From Cymbidium sinense (lineage: Eukaryota > Streptophyta > Magnoliopsida > Asparagales > Orchidaceae), in NCBI GenBank assembly GCA_021442155.1, contig CM038222.1, forward strand, positions 58,316,266 to 58,380,265: DNA of 64,000 nucleotides, given 5' to 3'. Below the pieces are notes generated by a model that made no database searches, was not told the DNA's origin, and saw nothing but the letters and a program-made list of their open reading frames with translations. The translations under genes and the position numbers were made by a program. Below are positions 33,891 to 47,778 of this stretch, piece after piece (positions within the stretch are counted from its first letter, which is position 1; each line of letters begins with the position of its first letter).

Positions 33891-36800
33891 ACTAGAATTT
33901 AATCTGTGGTTTAAAAGGATAAAATCAAATCTAAAGCGTGTATTTAATCTCGTCCATCCAAAATGCGTGGATGGATGACCAGAGATCTATCCCTACCAAG
34001 GCATGTGATCCATGGAGACCGTCCATGTTGTAGGCTTTGATCCGAGCTCGATTGAGCTCAGATTAGGATGAAATTTTGCACACACCATCTAACCCTAATG
34101 GAAAGCACATCTAATGGTTGAAATCTCATGCCACTAACATTTCTTTCAAAGGACTAACACACATGGAGTTTAGTGATGAAAAATATCTAACCTCACTAGA
34201 GGTGATCACCTGCGCTCGATTCCCTTGGAGGAGCTTCACCTGGTTGAGACGAAGCTTTGGTGAAAGTCTTAACTCTTGGGATTAAGTGGATAGCTCAATG
34301 GACCAACCTCCTTAACTTCCTTGCAGCTTTGATTCAAGTAGATCTCCCCTTGCCTTTGGAACTTGAGAGAGAGCTTGGGAAAGCTCAACTTGGCCCCTAA
34401 GGGAGTGTGCAAAGTGAATTGACTTGATTTGGTGTGTGGAGGAAATTGGTAAATCCTTGGAGCTCCCCTATTTTTTGCTTAAGAGAAATTGAGAATGGCA
34501 ACTTCTAACTTCCTCTAGAGAGCTTAGGATCACTCAAGAATGGCTCCTAACACTCTCCCTTACTCAAGTATTGAGAATTGGGTGAATTAGGGAGTATATC
34601 TCCCCCTATGGCAATCCAACGACTGAAGCTCCACTTTCCGTTTTGATCCAATTGACCTTAGGAAATGGGTTGTTTGATATGTTAAATGTTTGCACATGGT
34701 CAGTTTGGGCTAGGGAGTGGAGTGGTAACTTCCCATGTGCTTCAAATTGAGTGGGAACATGATTCCCATTTGGCCAATTTGAGTCATGTGCTTTTTGGCC
34801 TTGGGTCAAGTTGGGCTGATCCAAACCCATTGGGTTGGGTGCACCACCCTCCATAGGATTTACTTGACCTATTAGGAAAGTATCAAAAAGGTGTGAAGAG
34901 GAATTGACCAAATTCACCATGGATTTGGCCAAATTTTGTTTTATGGCCTAGGGGTAAAATGGTCATTTGGTTAATTTTTTGAATTTGGATATGTTGGGTA
35001 TGTTGAGAAAATAGGTTTGGCTAAGTTTCATTGGATTTGGAATTAATTTGATATGATTTGGCTCATGTTGACCCATTTAAGTCAAAATGGGTCAACTTGG
35101 GTCAAGTTGACCAATTGGCAAACCAAGGGTTGGGTAAAGTTCATATAACCATTTGAAATATTTTGGTTGCTTTGGTTTGATTTGATTTAATTTATGTTTG
35201 AATTTGGTTCATATGACTTCATTTAGGTCAAATGGGTCAAGTTGACCAATTTGACCCATTTGACTTATTTGAGCTAGGTCATGGGTAAGTTTGGGTTTGG
35301 TTAGTATATGAAGTGGATTGGTATCTTTGTTTCTAATTAATTTTGGTTAGGCTTGAATTTGGCTCAACATGACCCTTTATGTCAAGTTGGGTTCAAGGTC
35401 AATTGGGCTAGTTAGGTATTGGAATTGAGGCTTTAAAGTTCAACAAGTGATTTGGAATGAACTTGACCCATTGGTTTCAATCATTTTGGCCTAGATCAAG
35501 TTTTGACACATTTTGACTTTTTAGGTGGGTCAACTTGGGTCAAGTGATCAATTGGGATAGGTTAGGCTCAAATGTTGGCTTGGTCAAGTTTAAACATTGG
35601 CCATGAATGAACTTTAGATCAATGGTTTCAATCAATTTGGCCTATGGTGGATTTTAGCTATGTTGGGTTTCATTTTGGCTAAGTGTTGACTTGGTCAACC
35701 CTTAGGTTTGACTTGGTTTGACCTAATTTGATTGATTGATCATCTCATGATGATTGTTGATCATGATAAGAGGCATAGGTGAGTTTGATTCAATCCAATT
35801 TTGTTAGGATTATAATTTGGCTCATAAGGATATTTTAGGTCACTTTGGGTCAAGTGAGCATAAGTGGGTCAAATGGCTTGGTCAAAGCTTGATTTGAGTT
35901 TGATTGAACTCACATATGAACTTATGATTGAAATATAAATCCATTTGCAAGTGGTTTGAGGCAAAATGGGTTTTGATTCATTTGACAATTTCATATTCAA
36001 AGGAAGAACATGAACGAATTTGGGGTTTGATTTTTGAATTGTTTTGATTAAGTGATTGAAGTTTGTATTTATATTTGGATTCATTATTGTATGATTGATT
36101 GAATCATGAAGGAAAATCAACAGTTTGGCTTGATTTGAAGTTGATTTGGCTAAGTTTAAGATTTTGACTTGAAAGGCTTAGGTTGGATTTTGAATGGGTT
36201 TGAGTTTGATTTTGGAATTGGTTTTGATTATTTGAATTTATATTTCATTTATATATGTGAATTTAAATGAGAATATAAATGGATTATGAGAAAATTTCAT
36301 GAATTTGGAATGATTTGATCATGATCTAGGCTAAGTCCTTAAAAGAGGATTAAGGAACTTAAAAAAGATTTGGAATTTTTGAATTTGAATTTTTGAATTT
36401 GGTTTGATTGATTTGAATTTATATTTTATTTATATATATGTGAATATAAATAATAATATAAATGAGTTATTAGAAAATTTCAAGGATTTGAATTGATTTG
36501 AAGATGATTTAGGCTAAGTCTTTTAAGAGGAAATTTAAAAGGACTTATAAAATATTTGAAATATTGGATTTGAATTTTTGAATTTAGTTTGATTGATTTG
36601 AATTTATATTTCATTTATATGTGACTATAAATGAGAATATAAATGAGTTGTGAGAAAATCCCATGAGTTTGAATTGATTTTGATTTGATTTAGCCTAAGT
36701 CCTTAAGGTGGAAATTAAAGACTTAGAAATTTTTTGGAGTTTGAAATTTCATTCATGGGTTTCAATCATGGATTTCAATAATTTGGCATTATTTTGAGTT

Positions 36801-37055
36801 TGGAGAAAATTAAATGAGATTGATTTGGAGCTTGACTTGATGGAAGGAAGGTGAGGAGTGGTTCAAGTTAAGGATAGGCAAATTTTCTAACACCCCAAGG
36901 CATGACCTATTCCTGTGGCTCTTCTAAGTCAGGGTTGGGTTGAGTGTCCACTAATCACTAGATGTGTCTTAACACTAAGGATCCCTTAAAGTCTAAGAGG
37001 AGTCCTATGTCTAAGATGGAGGGGTTGAGAGCTCATTCTAAAAATGAGGTCAACA

Positions 37056-40000
37056 ACCCCATCCTCTTAGACTTAGGAATCTTCTAGACACTAAGATTTT
37101 CTTAGTCATACGACACATCTAGTGATTAGGTGAACACTTAACCTAAGCCTAGATACTTAGAAGTGTTAATCATAAGATTAGTCTATGCCTTAGGGCTTAA
37201 GGAAATTACCTATCTTATAGCCTAAACCCAATCTCAATACACTTTCATAAATCAAACCCATACAAATCTCAACCAAAATCTCAAATTCAAATTCAAATTC
37301 AATTTCCAAATCTAATTTTAAATTTGACTCCAAATGATTGAAACCCAAACTAAAATTCAAATCTTAAGACCCTTCCTAAGCCGTATGAACCACATTCATA
37401 AGCTTAGCCAAGACTCCCTTTAGATCAAATCAAACTCAATTTGATCTCTTTATAAATCAATTATTCCTTCATTTATATTCACAAATATAAATGAAATCTA
37501 AATTCAAATGACCAAAACTATATTGAAAATCAAATCCAAACTCAATATAAGCCCTTTAAGCCAATTCTTTGGACATAACCAAATTCTATTCAAATCAAGT
37601 CAAAATTAATGAATTTTCTCTTGAATCAATCATTCATTCAATTATCTACCCAAATATAAATGAAACTTACAATCATCAAATCAAATTGAAGCCAACCCAA
37701 GTCAAGCCTAACTTAGCCCTTTTGACTTAAAACTTTTAACAACAACAACAACAACAACAACAAGCCTTAATCCCACTATGGACTACATGAATCTTTTGTC
37801 TCCATTGTATCCTATTATGTGTCCTTTAATTTAAGTATACTAAGATCATTTTTTACATCTTAACCAAGTCTTTTTTGGGTCTACCTCTACCTTTCTTAAC
37901 ATAATAATGCATCTACTCTCCTAATCGGTCAACGATGCTTTATGTGGCCAAACCATCTAAGACTCTCCTAATCTTATCTACCACTGGAACTCCAACTTTT
38001 ACCAACATACTCATTTTGCATTCTATCTCAGAGTAAAATACCCATCCACCTGAGCATCCTCATCTCTATAACACTTAATCTTAAAACTTTCAATTGAACC
38101 AAAAATCTATTGGACTCCAAATTGATTGCCGTTGAATTTATATTTCAATCCACGATATATAAGTTCAACTAAACTCAGATCAAACCAAATGACCAACTTA
38201 GATCCACTTGAACCAAAGTGACCTAAAGAACCCATTTGAGCCAACTTCCAATCCAACCCAAATTGGATTAAACTAAGCTACGAAAACCTTCCACCATGAT
38301 TGTTGATCATCCTAGGATGATCAATTACAATCAATTAGGTCAAACTAAATCAACTTAGTCATTTTATGAAGCCAACACTTAGCCCAAATGAACCAAAACT
38401 AGCCAAAACTCATCCTACATTAAATTGACTGAAACCAATGATTTGAATCAACCCAAAATCAATATTTAAATATGACTTGACCACCAATTGAGCCAAACCA
38501 AGCCCAATTAGCCATTTGATCCAAGTTGACCTAAATTGACCTAAAGAACTAAATTGGGTCAAATCATGATCTAACTCAAATTGATTACAACCAATGGCTC
38601 AAGTTCATTCCAAATTGATTAATAAATTTACCAAAGTCATAATTAAGCCCAATTTGATCAATCGAGTCCAATTGAGCCATTAAGCCCAAATAGGTCTAAA
38701 GGGTCAATTTGGCCTAAATTCAAATTAAATCCAAGTTAATTGAACCAAATACCACATTCAACTTGAATTAATCAATTGAACATGAATCAACCCATTACCC
38801 AAGCCAATTTGGCCAATTTTGGTCGAATTGGTCAACTTAACCCATTTGACCCATTTGATTCCAAATGAGCCAAAATCAATTCTAAGCCAAATTAAATCAA
38901 ATTAATCATACCAAAACTTTTCAAATTATCATTTGAACCTAACCTAAGCCTTGGTTTGACCCAATTTGACCAATTAGTCAACCTAACCTGATATGACCCA
39001 ATATGACCCAAATGACATAAATTGAGCCAAATCCCTTGAAACCAAGCTATGGCCCATTGGGGGCTGATCAAACCTGACCCAAACCTATTTGGGATCAGCC
39101 CAAAATCAACCCAACCTAATTAAATCCTTCATGGATTCTCCCTCACATAGGATTCCACCCAACCTCATTTAATTCTCCCCATCACATGCATTCAACTCCT
39201 CCCCAACATTTGCATTCACTGGAGTTGATCATATGACAGTAAGAGAGGACTTTGGAGCAAAAATCTAAAGTCCTCAATCAATCCATCATCCATCTCAACC
39301 ACCCCAAGCAAGATGACAACACTTTAGTGCCAAAAAAATTTCAAAAAGAATGAATTTTTTCCATTATTAAAGGAGTGGGAAATGAGACTTCATCCCTCTT
39401 CCTCCTACCACTACTCAGCCCCCAAGAGCTCCCCAAAGCAAAAAAGGAACCCATCCCCCACCTCTTTGAGCCCTTTTTGAGCTCAAAAATACAAATAAAA
39501 GCTTTTCCGGCAATGCTACGGTGAACATTGGAGAAGATGACGTTCCAAAGGGAGGAAAAGGTTAAAAATCACTCCAAAGCTTCCTCACATGCCTAGGAGT
39601 TCCCTCGGATCTTCACCGCCACCGGAAACCATTCTAGGTGAGGTAAATTTAGCTAAATTGTAGCTGTCCTTAGGATCCTTCATTTGTGATGATTGTTGCA
39701 TGATTTTAGGAATTTATCCAAGATAATCCAACCTTTTATATTTTATATAATCCCAATTAGATAATAGAAATTTTTTGAGTGTGAATCAACACAAAAACAA
39801 GTCCATTTAGATAAGTTTTCACTTAGAATTTCTCAATTTTCCAAAATACCCTATTTTTATGATTCATGGCTGGCGGATAGTAGCTCAATCCCAGTTCGCG
39901 ATCGGGATGGCGATCGCGATCATGCGATCCGCCTTCATTATGCATTTTGACCGCGATCCGGTTCGCCATGGATGGCTCGAATCATGCGATCGACCTCTCT

Positions 40001-43000
40001 AAATCTGTCGACCGTCGATCGTGATCGAACAACCCGATCAAATCGCGTGTTTTCTCCGGCGCATTTTCCGCGTTAAGCGATGCGGTACCGCCGCGATTCG
40101 GCGTGGCTACGCGTGCCACGCACCATGCATCCAATCGCACAATGCCACATGGCGCCACATTACCACGCCAGCACGGTGCGCGACACTAACTATGCTAAAT
40201 AGAAAAATTAGATTTTCTGAGTTTAAAAATTATTTAAATCACCTAAAACTTTAAAAATTCATAAAAAATAAAATACTTAGCAAAAAATTATAAACATGGG
40301 CTCGTTGGATTCGTCTTTTCAAGAGGAATCCAATAAATCAAAATTTTAAATTTTACTAAATGGTTTGAGCTTAATTTAGGTTTTAGTAGAAATAAAATTT
40401 TATTAATTACTCTAAAAATATAAGTAGGATTGAGTTGAAAATTTTAGGTATTGAAACTAAAGTTAAAACACACCTGCCATAAAAATTTTCTGAGTTTAAA
40501 AATTATTTAAATCACCTAAAACTTCAAAAATTTATAAAAAATAAAATACTTAGCAAAAATTGTAAATATGATCTCGTTGGATTCATCTTTTCAAGAGGAA
40601 TCAATGAATCCAAAATCCTTAAATTTTACTAAATGGTTTGAGCTTAATTTAGGTTTTAGTAGAAATAAAGTTTCATTAATTACTCTAAAAAATAAATAAG
40701 ATTGAGTTTAAATTTCTAGATTAGGAGAAATTAAATTTTGAAGTTGAGATTGTCCATTTTAATAAAATAAATCAAATAAAAATCCACAAATTTATAAAAA
40801 TCTTCAAAATGGCTTAAATCACTTCAGTTGACATCTAGGACTCTTAAGAAAATAATGTAATTTTTTGAATCCTAATGAACCCCAAATAAACACTTAAGAT
40901 TAAAGTTTAATCAATTAAAAAATTAATTAAAATATAATCTAAAAATAATTTATATACCAAATCAAAATCAGAAATGTTGTAATACTCAAATGATTGGTAA
41001 TCAAACCTTAAGTCAGAAAAGTATCATGTATCCCTCAAATAAAATTGAATTTAAACATAATTGAACCTAATTGAGTTAATGAAATTCAATTAAATGATTA
41101 GATTTTTTTTAAATTAAACTCATAATTAAATAAATCAATGAAACTTTAATGTAAAATCAAACTAATCTTGTTAAACTAACATCAAGTATTGAATCTTAAT
41201 TATATGAAACAACTTAACAAATTAAAACAAATTAAATATTAATTAATCATTAAATAAACTTAAAATTAAATTGATTAATAAACCAATTCAACATAATCAT
41301 TTGATATTAATCAAATTAAACTAACAAAAGTTAAAGTAAACTTAATTAACATATGATTAAACCACATCCATTTGGAATAAGATAATTAATTAGCCATTAA
41401 TGCATAAACCTAATAACTAAATCAAACATGAATTAAATCTAATGAACATAATAAATGATGAAAATCAAACCGACTATGATTATGAATAATCAAGTTTAAT
41501 TGAAATAAAAATAAACAATTAAATCACTTAATCTAATCAAATAATAATAATAATCCTTTAATGAGATCAATCTTAAGTAAAACACTTAACTAAATCAAAT
41601 CACTCATATGTTGGAAATTAAGTCATTAATTAAACAAATCTTTAATTAATTTGATAATTCAAAATTCAATTATCCTTAATCAAACTTAATTAATTAAACA
41701 TCTAAATAATGCAAACTTAATGAATTATTCCATCATCTTAATGAATCAAATTAATTTAAATAAATTACATTAAATCTAACTCATAAATTAAGCCTAAATT
41801 AAACCCCTAATTAAAATTTTTAATTAATCACACTCCTCAAGTAAACTAATTAAGTTAATCAATTAATTAAACCTAGCTTAATATAAATGCAATTAAATAC
41901 CAATCAAATCCTAAATTAAACATAAATCATTAAGTCATTAATTACATCATTGATCTAAATAAATATAAAACCAAATTAAGAATTAAATAAATCTTTATTT
42001 AATTTAATAATTAACTTAAACACACTTTTTAATTAAACTAATTACCCTTAAGCTAATCCAATTGAATAAACATCTAAATAATGCAAACTTAATGAATTAA
42101 TCCATCATCTTAATGAATCAAAATAATTTAAATAAATTACATTAAATCTAACTCTTAAATTAAGCCTAAATCAAACCCCTAATTAAATTTATTAATTAAT
42201 CACACTCCTCAAGTAAACTAATTAAGTTAATCAAATTAATCATATTAAACCTAAGCTTAATCAAACATAAATGCAATTAAATACTAATCAAATACTAAAT
42301 TAAACATAAATCATTAAGTCATTAATTACATCATTGATCTAAATAAATATAAAACCAAATTAAGAATTAAATAAATGTTTATTTAATTTAATAATTAACT
42401 TAAACACACTTTTTCATTAAACTAATTACCCTTAAGCTAACCCATTGAATAACACCTAATTAATGCAAACTTAATGAGTTAATCCATCATCTTAATAAAC
42501 CAATTAACTTTATAAATCACATTAAAATTAATTCAAATCAAACACTTAATTAATCTACTAATTAATTTGATCACACATCTTAAGTAAGCTAATTAAGCCA
42601 ATCAAATTAATCATATTAAACTTAAACCCAATCAAACATAAATGCAATTAAATACCAATCAAATCCTAAATTAAACATAAATTATTAAGTCATTAATTAC
42701 ATCATTAACCTAAATAAATATGAAATCAAATTAAATATTAAATAAATCTTTATTTAATTTAGTAATTGATTACACTTCTTAAACAAGCTAATTAAGTTAA
42801 TCATATTAAACTTAATCTTAAGCAACATAAATTTGAATATAATTAAAATGCAATTAAATATTAAACAAAACCTAAATTATTAAGTCATTAATTACATCAT
42901 TAATCTAAACAAATGTAAAATCAAATTGAAAATTAAACAAATCTTTATAATTAACCTAAATACACTTCTTAATTAAACTAAAAATCACATTGAACCTAAG

Positions 43001-46000
43001 CAAACCCATAGACTAATAAAGCTAATCAAGCCAAATTAAGTCAAATTAAATTAAATTAAGAAAGACTCATTAATTTAATATGTAATCAAATCAAATCTCA
43101 TTCAACCTGCTTAAAAAAAGATAAACTAATTGACTATCCAATGTATGAAATCTGAATACAAATCAAACTTTGATAAACATGACAAATGGATGAGATTAAA
43201 AATAAAATCCTAATTAGAAAGAATCAAACTCAATTAAAAATTAAAATAAAATCTCAATTAATCTAATCTAATCTAACTAAAAATAAATGAACCATGATAA
43301 ACATAAAATTAGATCACATAACCATGATCAAAGAAAATAATTAAATATTAATTTAAAAGGATATTGAATTATCAAGATTTAATTAAACCAAAACATTTAA
43401 TCTAAAATTAATCAATTTAAAACACATGGATCTAAACAAATGTAAACTTCATTAGATATTAAGGATATTGAATTATCAAGATTTAATTAAACCAAAGCAT
43501 ATAATCTAAAATTAATCAATCAAAAAACACATGGATTTAAACAAACTTAAACTTCATTAGATATTAAGGATATTGAATTATCAAGATTTAATTAAACCAA
43601 AAATTATAATTTAAAATTAATCAATCAAATAACACATGGATCTAAACAAACTTAAACCTCAATAGATATTAAGGATATAAATTATCAACATTTAATTAAA
43701 CCAAAACATATAAATCAATAAATCAATCAAATACTTAAATAAACTCAAATTATAAATTCTAAATCAAATCAAATGAATTGCACAAATTCAAATGGGCTAA
43801 TTAAGATACTTAAGGACCTTAATTAGACTCTTTAGGAGTTAGGATGTAGAATATAATGAGTTCTGTTTACAAATGGAATTCATTCTATTCTTCATTCTTA
43901 AAAACCTAAACATCATTTTAACCAAATAAAAGTGAAATAAAAATGAAAAATAAATTATTAAATTATTTAAATTAAAATCACCTGAAGGTAAACAAATTCA
44001 AACTTAAAATTAAAACTTAAACTAAAGAAGCCTAGTAAAGTCTTGCCACACAAGCCTTAAGCACACACATTAGAATACTGAGTCACCACTTTTAGTGCTA
44101 AGTTAGGGTGTTTTATGTATGATGTTATATTTTATTTTGTGATGTAATGTTTTAGACAAGATGTTAGTGTGTATACCGTGTAGACTCGATGGTAGGCCGT
44201 GATTAGCCTAATCATATTTTTCTGCAGGAGGTTATGCTTAAGGGGCTGCTATAATAAAAATATAAATGTGTTTGTTGTGCAGGTTGCTTAGCCCCTAAGC
44301 ATAACTCCTGTTAAGACAGGTGGGCTTGGTTACCCATGTGTGGGGTGCTAAGTCCAAATTATTCATATAACTACATGGGTTTATGGTGTGTTTAGCTAAT
44401 ATTTATTTTGCAAGTGTAGCTAGATTTACTTTTCCTCTTTTTAATGTAATTTTGCATTAAAAATTAGGATTAGTGTTATGGGAGATTAAGATGAGTAGTG
44501 GCCAGAAGGCTTAGTCCCTAGGGTGCCTTGTGATGCCTTTGGAGCAAATCAAATCAAAAGGAAGAAATGGAAGAAATGAAGAAAATAAGACCCCTATAGC
44601 ATATATTATTTTTGTAATCCGGGTTGTATAAGGGTAGCTTCGACTACCCATCTTTCTCTTTTTTGGGGTGTATGGTAGAACAGATTGGCATTTTATTCTT
44701 TTATGGTAGTCTATAAAATTATTTGATGTTGTGTTTAGATTGTGCACTAGAATAGCATGCTTTTCATAGTTTCTTTATGATTGATGTTTGAATGTGTGGC
44801 TTGGATGCGGTAGACTCTTAGGATAAAAATTATTTTTTTCTATCCCAATTAATAACTTGCAATTAAAATTTAAAATAACTCATAACCTCACATAAAAGCC
44901 TAGGAATTAAATCAAGATAATAAAAAATATTTTGTAACCCCTTAGCTGGATGATTGTATGTATAACATCATGCATGTCATATTCTTCCACTCTTCTTAAG
45001 AGGGGGCTTCAATCTGTGACAGAGAATAAAGGCTTAACCTATGAGAGCCTTTGATGGAAGAACACCCCTTCTCTTTTGATTTGGTTCATAATCAAGTTCT
45101 CATTTATTTAGGCATACAAAATCCCATAGCATGTATCATAAAGAGTCCAAAAGAATCAAATAAATTTGATAAAATTTGCATTATATTAAGTCATAAATTC
45201 ATACCACTCATGCTCTAGTCTCTAAAGGAGTGAGTTTAAGGACTTAGTCTCCTTTCTAAATAAATAACACTCTAGCCATCTTGCAAAGCATAAGACTTGC
45301 CTATAAGAATTTAAAGCATAAGAGGAGTTAGCTGGCTACCACTCTAAGTGATTATAAGTCCAGCAGTAGGGTGGTTTATTCTCTCTTATGGAGGTAAACT
45401 ATATACCCATTTTTGCCTTAGATTTAGGTCGTGCTTTGACCCTCGCCAAAGCTCCCTAGATTTAGGATCTGAGGTAGATGTTTCCTTCAGGCTACAAGCA
45501 TAAATTCTCACATCTTAGGCATTTTCATAATCTTATGTTGTGGAATTATAAGCTCTAGCAATCTAATAAAATGTCAACTCAAATAATTAACTCTCTTCAA
45601 TTTCAAAAATATAAAGTCTAATTATAGAATAGATTGGAATGCTCACTAGGCTTCATAGTATCATGAGCATTTCCTATTTTCTCCCTTTAGATTCCAAAAA
45701 TAAGTCTTCTCCTTGATCTATCTCATTTGATTTTCTAAAATAACCAATCCTTTGATAGTCTTAACCTTAAAATCTTTAAAGATTCTAATTATCTACACTA
45801 ATCAAGAGTATTCTTAAGAAATTTCCATTCTTTAGGATGTAGTTAACTATGGGGGCTTGCCTCCATAGGGAGCTTAACGATCTCAGCTTAAAATAAACCC
45901 TACTTTATTTTCTCATGAAAAGTAGGGGAAATATCATTGGTATATTCAAAGATCCATCATGCCTTAGGAGTCCTTATTATGTGATTAGGTCCATTATAGG

Positions 46001-46114
46001 GTGGTGATTTCTATCTTTTGAGATAGTACATCATTCCTTAATGTCATACTGGATCACTTCAATAAGTATCCCCTAAGATCTATGTGGTGTCCCACATCTC
46101 AAAAATAAACACCA
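37056..46114 (+). repeat. Main part of the 3' LTR of element 1 (subfamily A)
   Basis: From ACCCCATCCTCTTAGAC it follows the 5' LTR from position 31 to the end (AAAAATAAACACCA at 46,114), with many substitutions, small indels and a LINE insertion. It includes the same TTGACC zone, GC island (39,870-40,190), about 350-bp repeats (three landmarks against two in the 5' LTR), 104-bp repeats (43,358-43,730) and TGTATAAGGG box. One local extra is a duplicated stretch at about 40,200-40,500 and 40,490-40,740. The substantial LTR-LTR divergence means the insertion is old. Confidence 0.85.
37737..38079 (-). mobile_element. 5'-truncated RTE LINE with 11-bp target duplication
   Basis: Flanked by CTTAAAACTTT at 37,726-37,736 and 38,080-38,090; the 5' LTR has one copy of this word at the matching place. 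The element lies on the minus strand, ending in a (TTG)n tail (AAC repeats at 37,738-37,762). Minus-strand translation across frames gives RTE C-terminal motifs: VGVPVVDKIRRVLDG, KKGRGRPKKDLV and IHVVHSGIKA. Only about 340 bp remain, so it is a dead, 5'-truncated copy of the usual target-primed type. Confidence 0.85.
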
Positions 46115-46199
46115 TAGATTTTTCTAGAAACTCCACTAGGGATGGTTCTTTTCTCCATCTTTAGTAGACAATTATTGTCTCCAAGCATCGATAGTGGAC
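46115..46199 (+). mobile_element. PBS and leader start after the 3' LTR
   Basis: After the LTR end at 46,114 the sequence continues as it does after the 5' LTR: TAGAAACTCCACTAGGGA (PBS-like, 46,125-46,142) and on to AAGCATCGATAGTGGACTTA. It then switches within CTTAAACCCACTCC to a minus-strand LTR. A finished 3' LTR should meet flanking DNA here, so this is a leftover of a tandem LTR-internal-LTR-internal arrangement or of recombination with another copy. Confidence 0.7.
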
Positions 46200-47778
46200 T
46201 TAAACCCACTCCTTAAGAGACTAGAGCATGAGTAGTATGAATAATAACTTAGTCTAATGCAAATTTTATCAAATTTTATTTGATTTTGGACTCTTCATTT
46301 TGACAAAGGCTATAGGATTTTATATGCCTAAATACATGATGAAATAGGGTTATTGGCTAAATTAGAGAGAAAGAGGTGTTTTCCACCACAAGATAGACCC
46401 TCAAAGTTCAAGTCTTCCCTTATCGTGCAAGGATGGAAATCCTCTCTTAGCAAGAATGAAGATGATATGCATGATATTAAGCATACAACATTCAACTAAG
46501 AGTTGCTAAATCTTTTAATTATCTTGATTTAATACTTAGGCTTTAAATGAGGTTATGAGTTATAATTGGGATAAAAAAAATTAATTTTTCTCTATAAGCC
46601 TAATCAAATCCAAGCCACACATTAAATTATCATACATGAAGAAACTAGAAAATACATGCAATTTTTATTACACAACTGTAAATAAAGCATCAAAAAATTT
46701 ATAAACTCAATGTAAAAGAATAATAATAGGTGCGGTATCACCAAAAAAAAAGAAAAGGGTACTCTTATACAAACCAGCATATGAAAGAATAATTATAAAT
46801 TTATAAATGAATAAATATTATGGGGGTCTTCTTATCTCCTTCATTCTTCATATTCCTCTATTCCTTCTTTGGATTTGTTTGCTTCAAAGGCATCACGGGG
46901 ACTCCTAGAAAAACCTTCTAGCCTCCACTCATCCTAATCTATAAGTAATCCTAATTCCTAAAGAAAGATTACATAAAAAATAAGAAAAGTAAATCTAACT
47001 ACACCTACAAAATAAGTGTTAGCAAAAAGCACCATACAACCCAAGCAGTTATATGTATAATTTGGACTTAGCACCCTGCACATGGGTAACCCAATTCACC
47101 TGTCCTAATTTAGATTATGCTTAGGGGTTAAGCAACCTGTAAAAGAGAGCATTTATATTTATTTTAGACACCCCTGAAGCATAACATCATGCATAAGACA
47201 TAATTAGGCTAATCATGACCAAACATCAAGTCTACGAGGCATACACCCTAACACCCAATCTATAACAATACATCACAAAACAAACATACATCAAATCATT
47301 CACCGCCCTAACATAAAGCTAAAAATGGTGATTTAATCTAATGTGTGGGTATTAAGGCTTGTGTGGTATGTTCTAACTGGGCTTTAGAGTTATCATTCTC
47401 TAAGTATGAAGGACATTTAATTATAAAGGGTGGTTTCACTTTATATGGTTTAATTGATTGTAAATTTTTTCTTAGTGTTTTCTTTTGACCTACACTAAAT
47501 AACTAAGTATTTTAAAGAAAAGGAAAGAGAGGATTACTCTCTTTTATCCCTACCTTAAGTCACATCTAAAATAAATTAATTAAATAAATTCCCTTTATTG
47601 AATGGCTTATTACATATTTTAATTAGTCATAGGTTTAGATTCACTTTAAATAATCTCATTCAATAAGAAGTTATCTTAAGATTAATTGAAATTAATTACT
47701 ATTACACAACACATGTTTGTTCATTTCTTTCCATCATATAACATGCATATGATTAAGTCCTAAACATACCTATACAGG
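46196..47778 (-). mobile_element. Right part of the minus-strand target LTR (LTR-T)
   Basis: Matches 48,705-50,365 and 61,300-62,440, so it is an internal LTR segment in minus orientation. It starts abruptly at CTTAAACCCACTCC and ends at CTATACAGG, where element 3 is inserted. Together with 8,645-8,871 it forms one interrupted LTR, lacking about 660 bp at the junction with element 1. Confidence 0.65.

Larger units (their letters stand above)
27073..37055 (-). mobile_element. Solo LTR (subfamily B) inserted in the 3' LTR of element 1
   Basis: On the minus strand it starts TGTTGACCTCATTTTTAG at 37,055 and ends AAAACTTTCACCATA at 27,073; the equivalent end at 47,779 reads TTTTCACCACA. The 5-bp target duplication ACCCC/ACCCT flanks it, and no internal region remains, so it is a solo LTR left by LTR-LTR recombination. 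Without the 2.2-kb insert at 27,958-30,135 it is about 7.8 kb. It shares layout with subfamily A (TTGACC-rich 5' zone, GC island, AT-rich zone, TATAAGGG box) but differs clearly in the middle (31,440-33,700). Confidence 0.8.
8872..46199 (+). mobile_element. Element 1: Tat-like Ty3/gypsy retrotransposon with giant LTRs and nested insertions
   Basis: Order: 5' LTR 8,872-16,851; PBS; hairpin-repeat leader; gag 19,037-22,000; protease about 22,890-23,290; captured kinase exon; tandem-repeat 3' UTR; polypurine tract; 3' LTR 27,039-27,072 plus 37,056-46,114; then about 85 bp of PBS and leader. RT, RNase H and integrase are absent from the expected place between protease and 3' UTR, so the copy is non-autonomous as well as mutated. 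The GGTTT at 8,867-8,871 has no visible partner on the right because that junction is rearranged. Gag and protease motifs place it in the Tat lineage. Confidence 0.8.

Noticed and set aside
34606..34932. 108-codon frame in sense orientation in the solo LTR
   Set aside because: The same region of element 3's LTR (about 53,010-53,330) does not keep the frame, so it is chance in a low-stop composition.
40021..40254. 77-codon frame in the GC island of the 3' LTR
   Set aside because: The equivalent island of the 5' LTR has a different frame (11,426-11,614) with unrelated sequence; GC-rich composition explains both.
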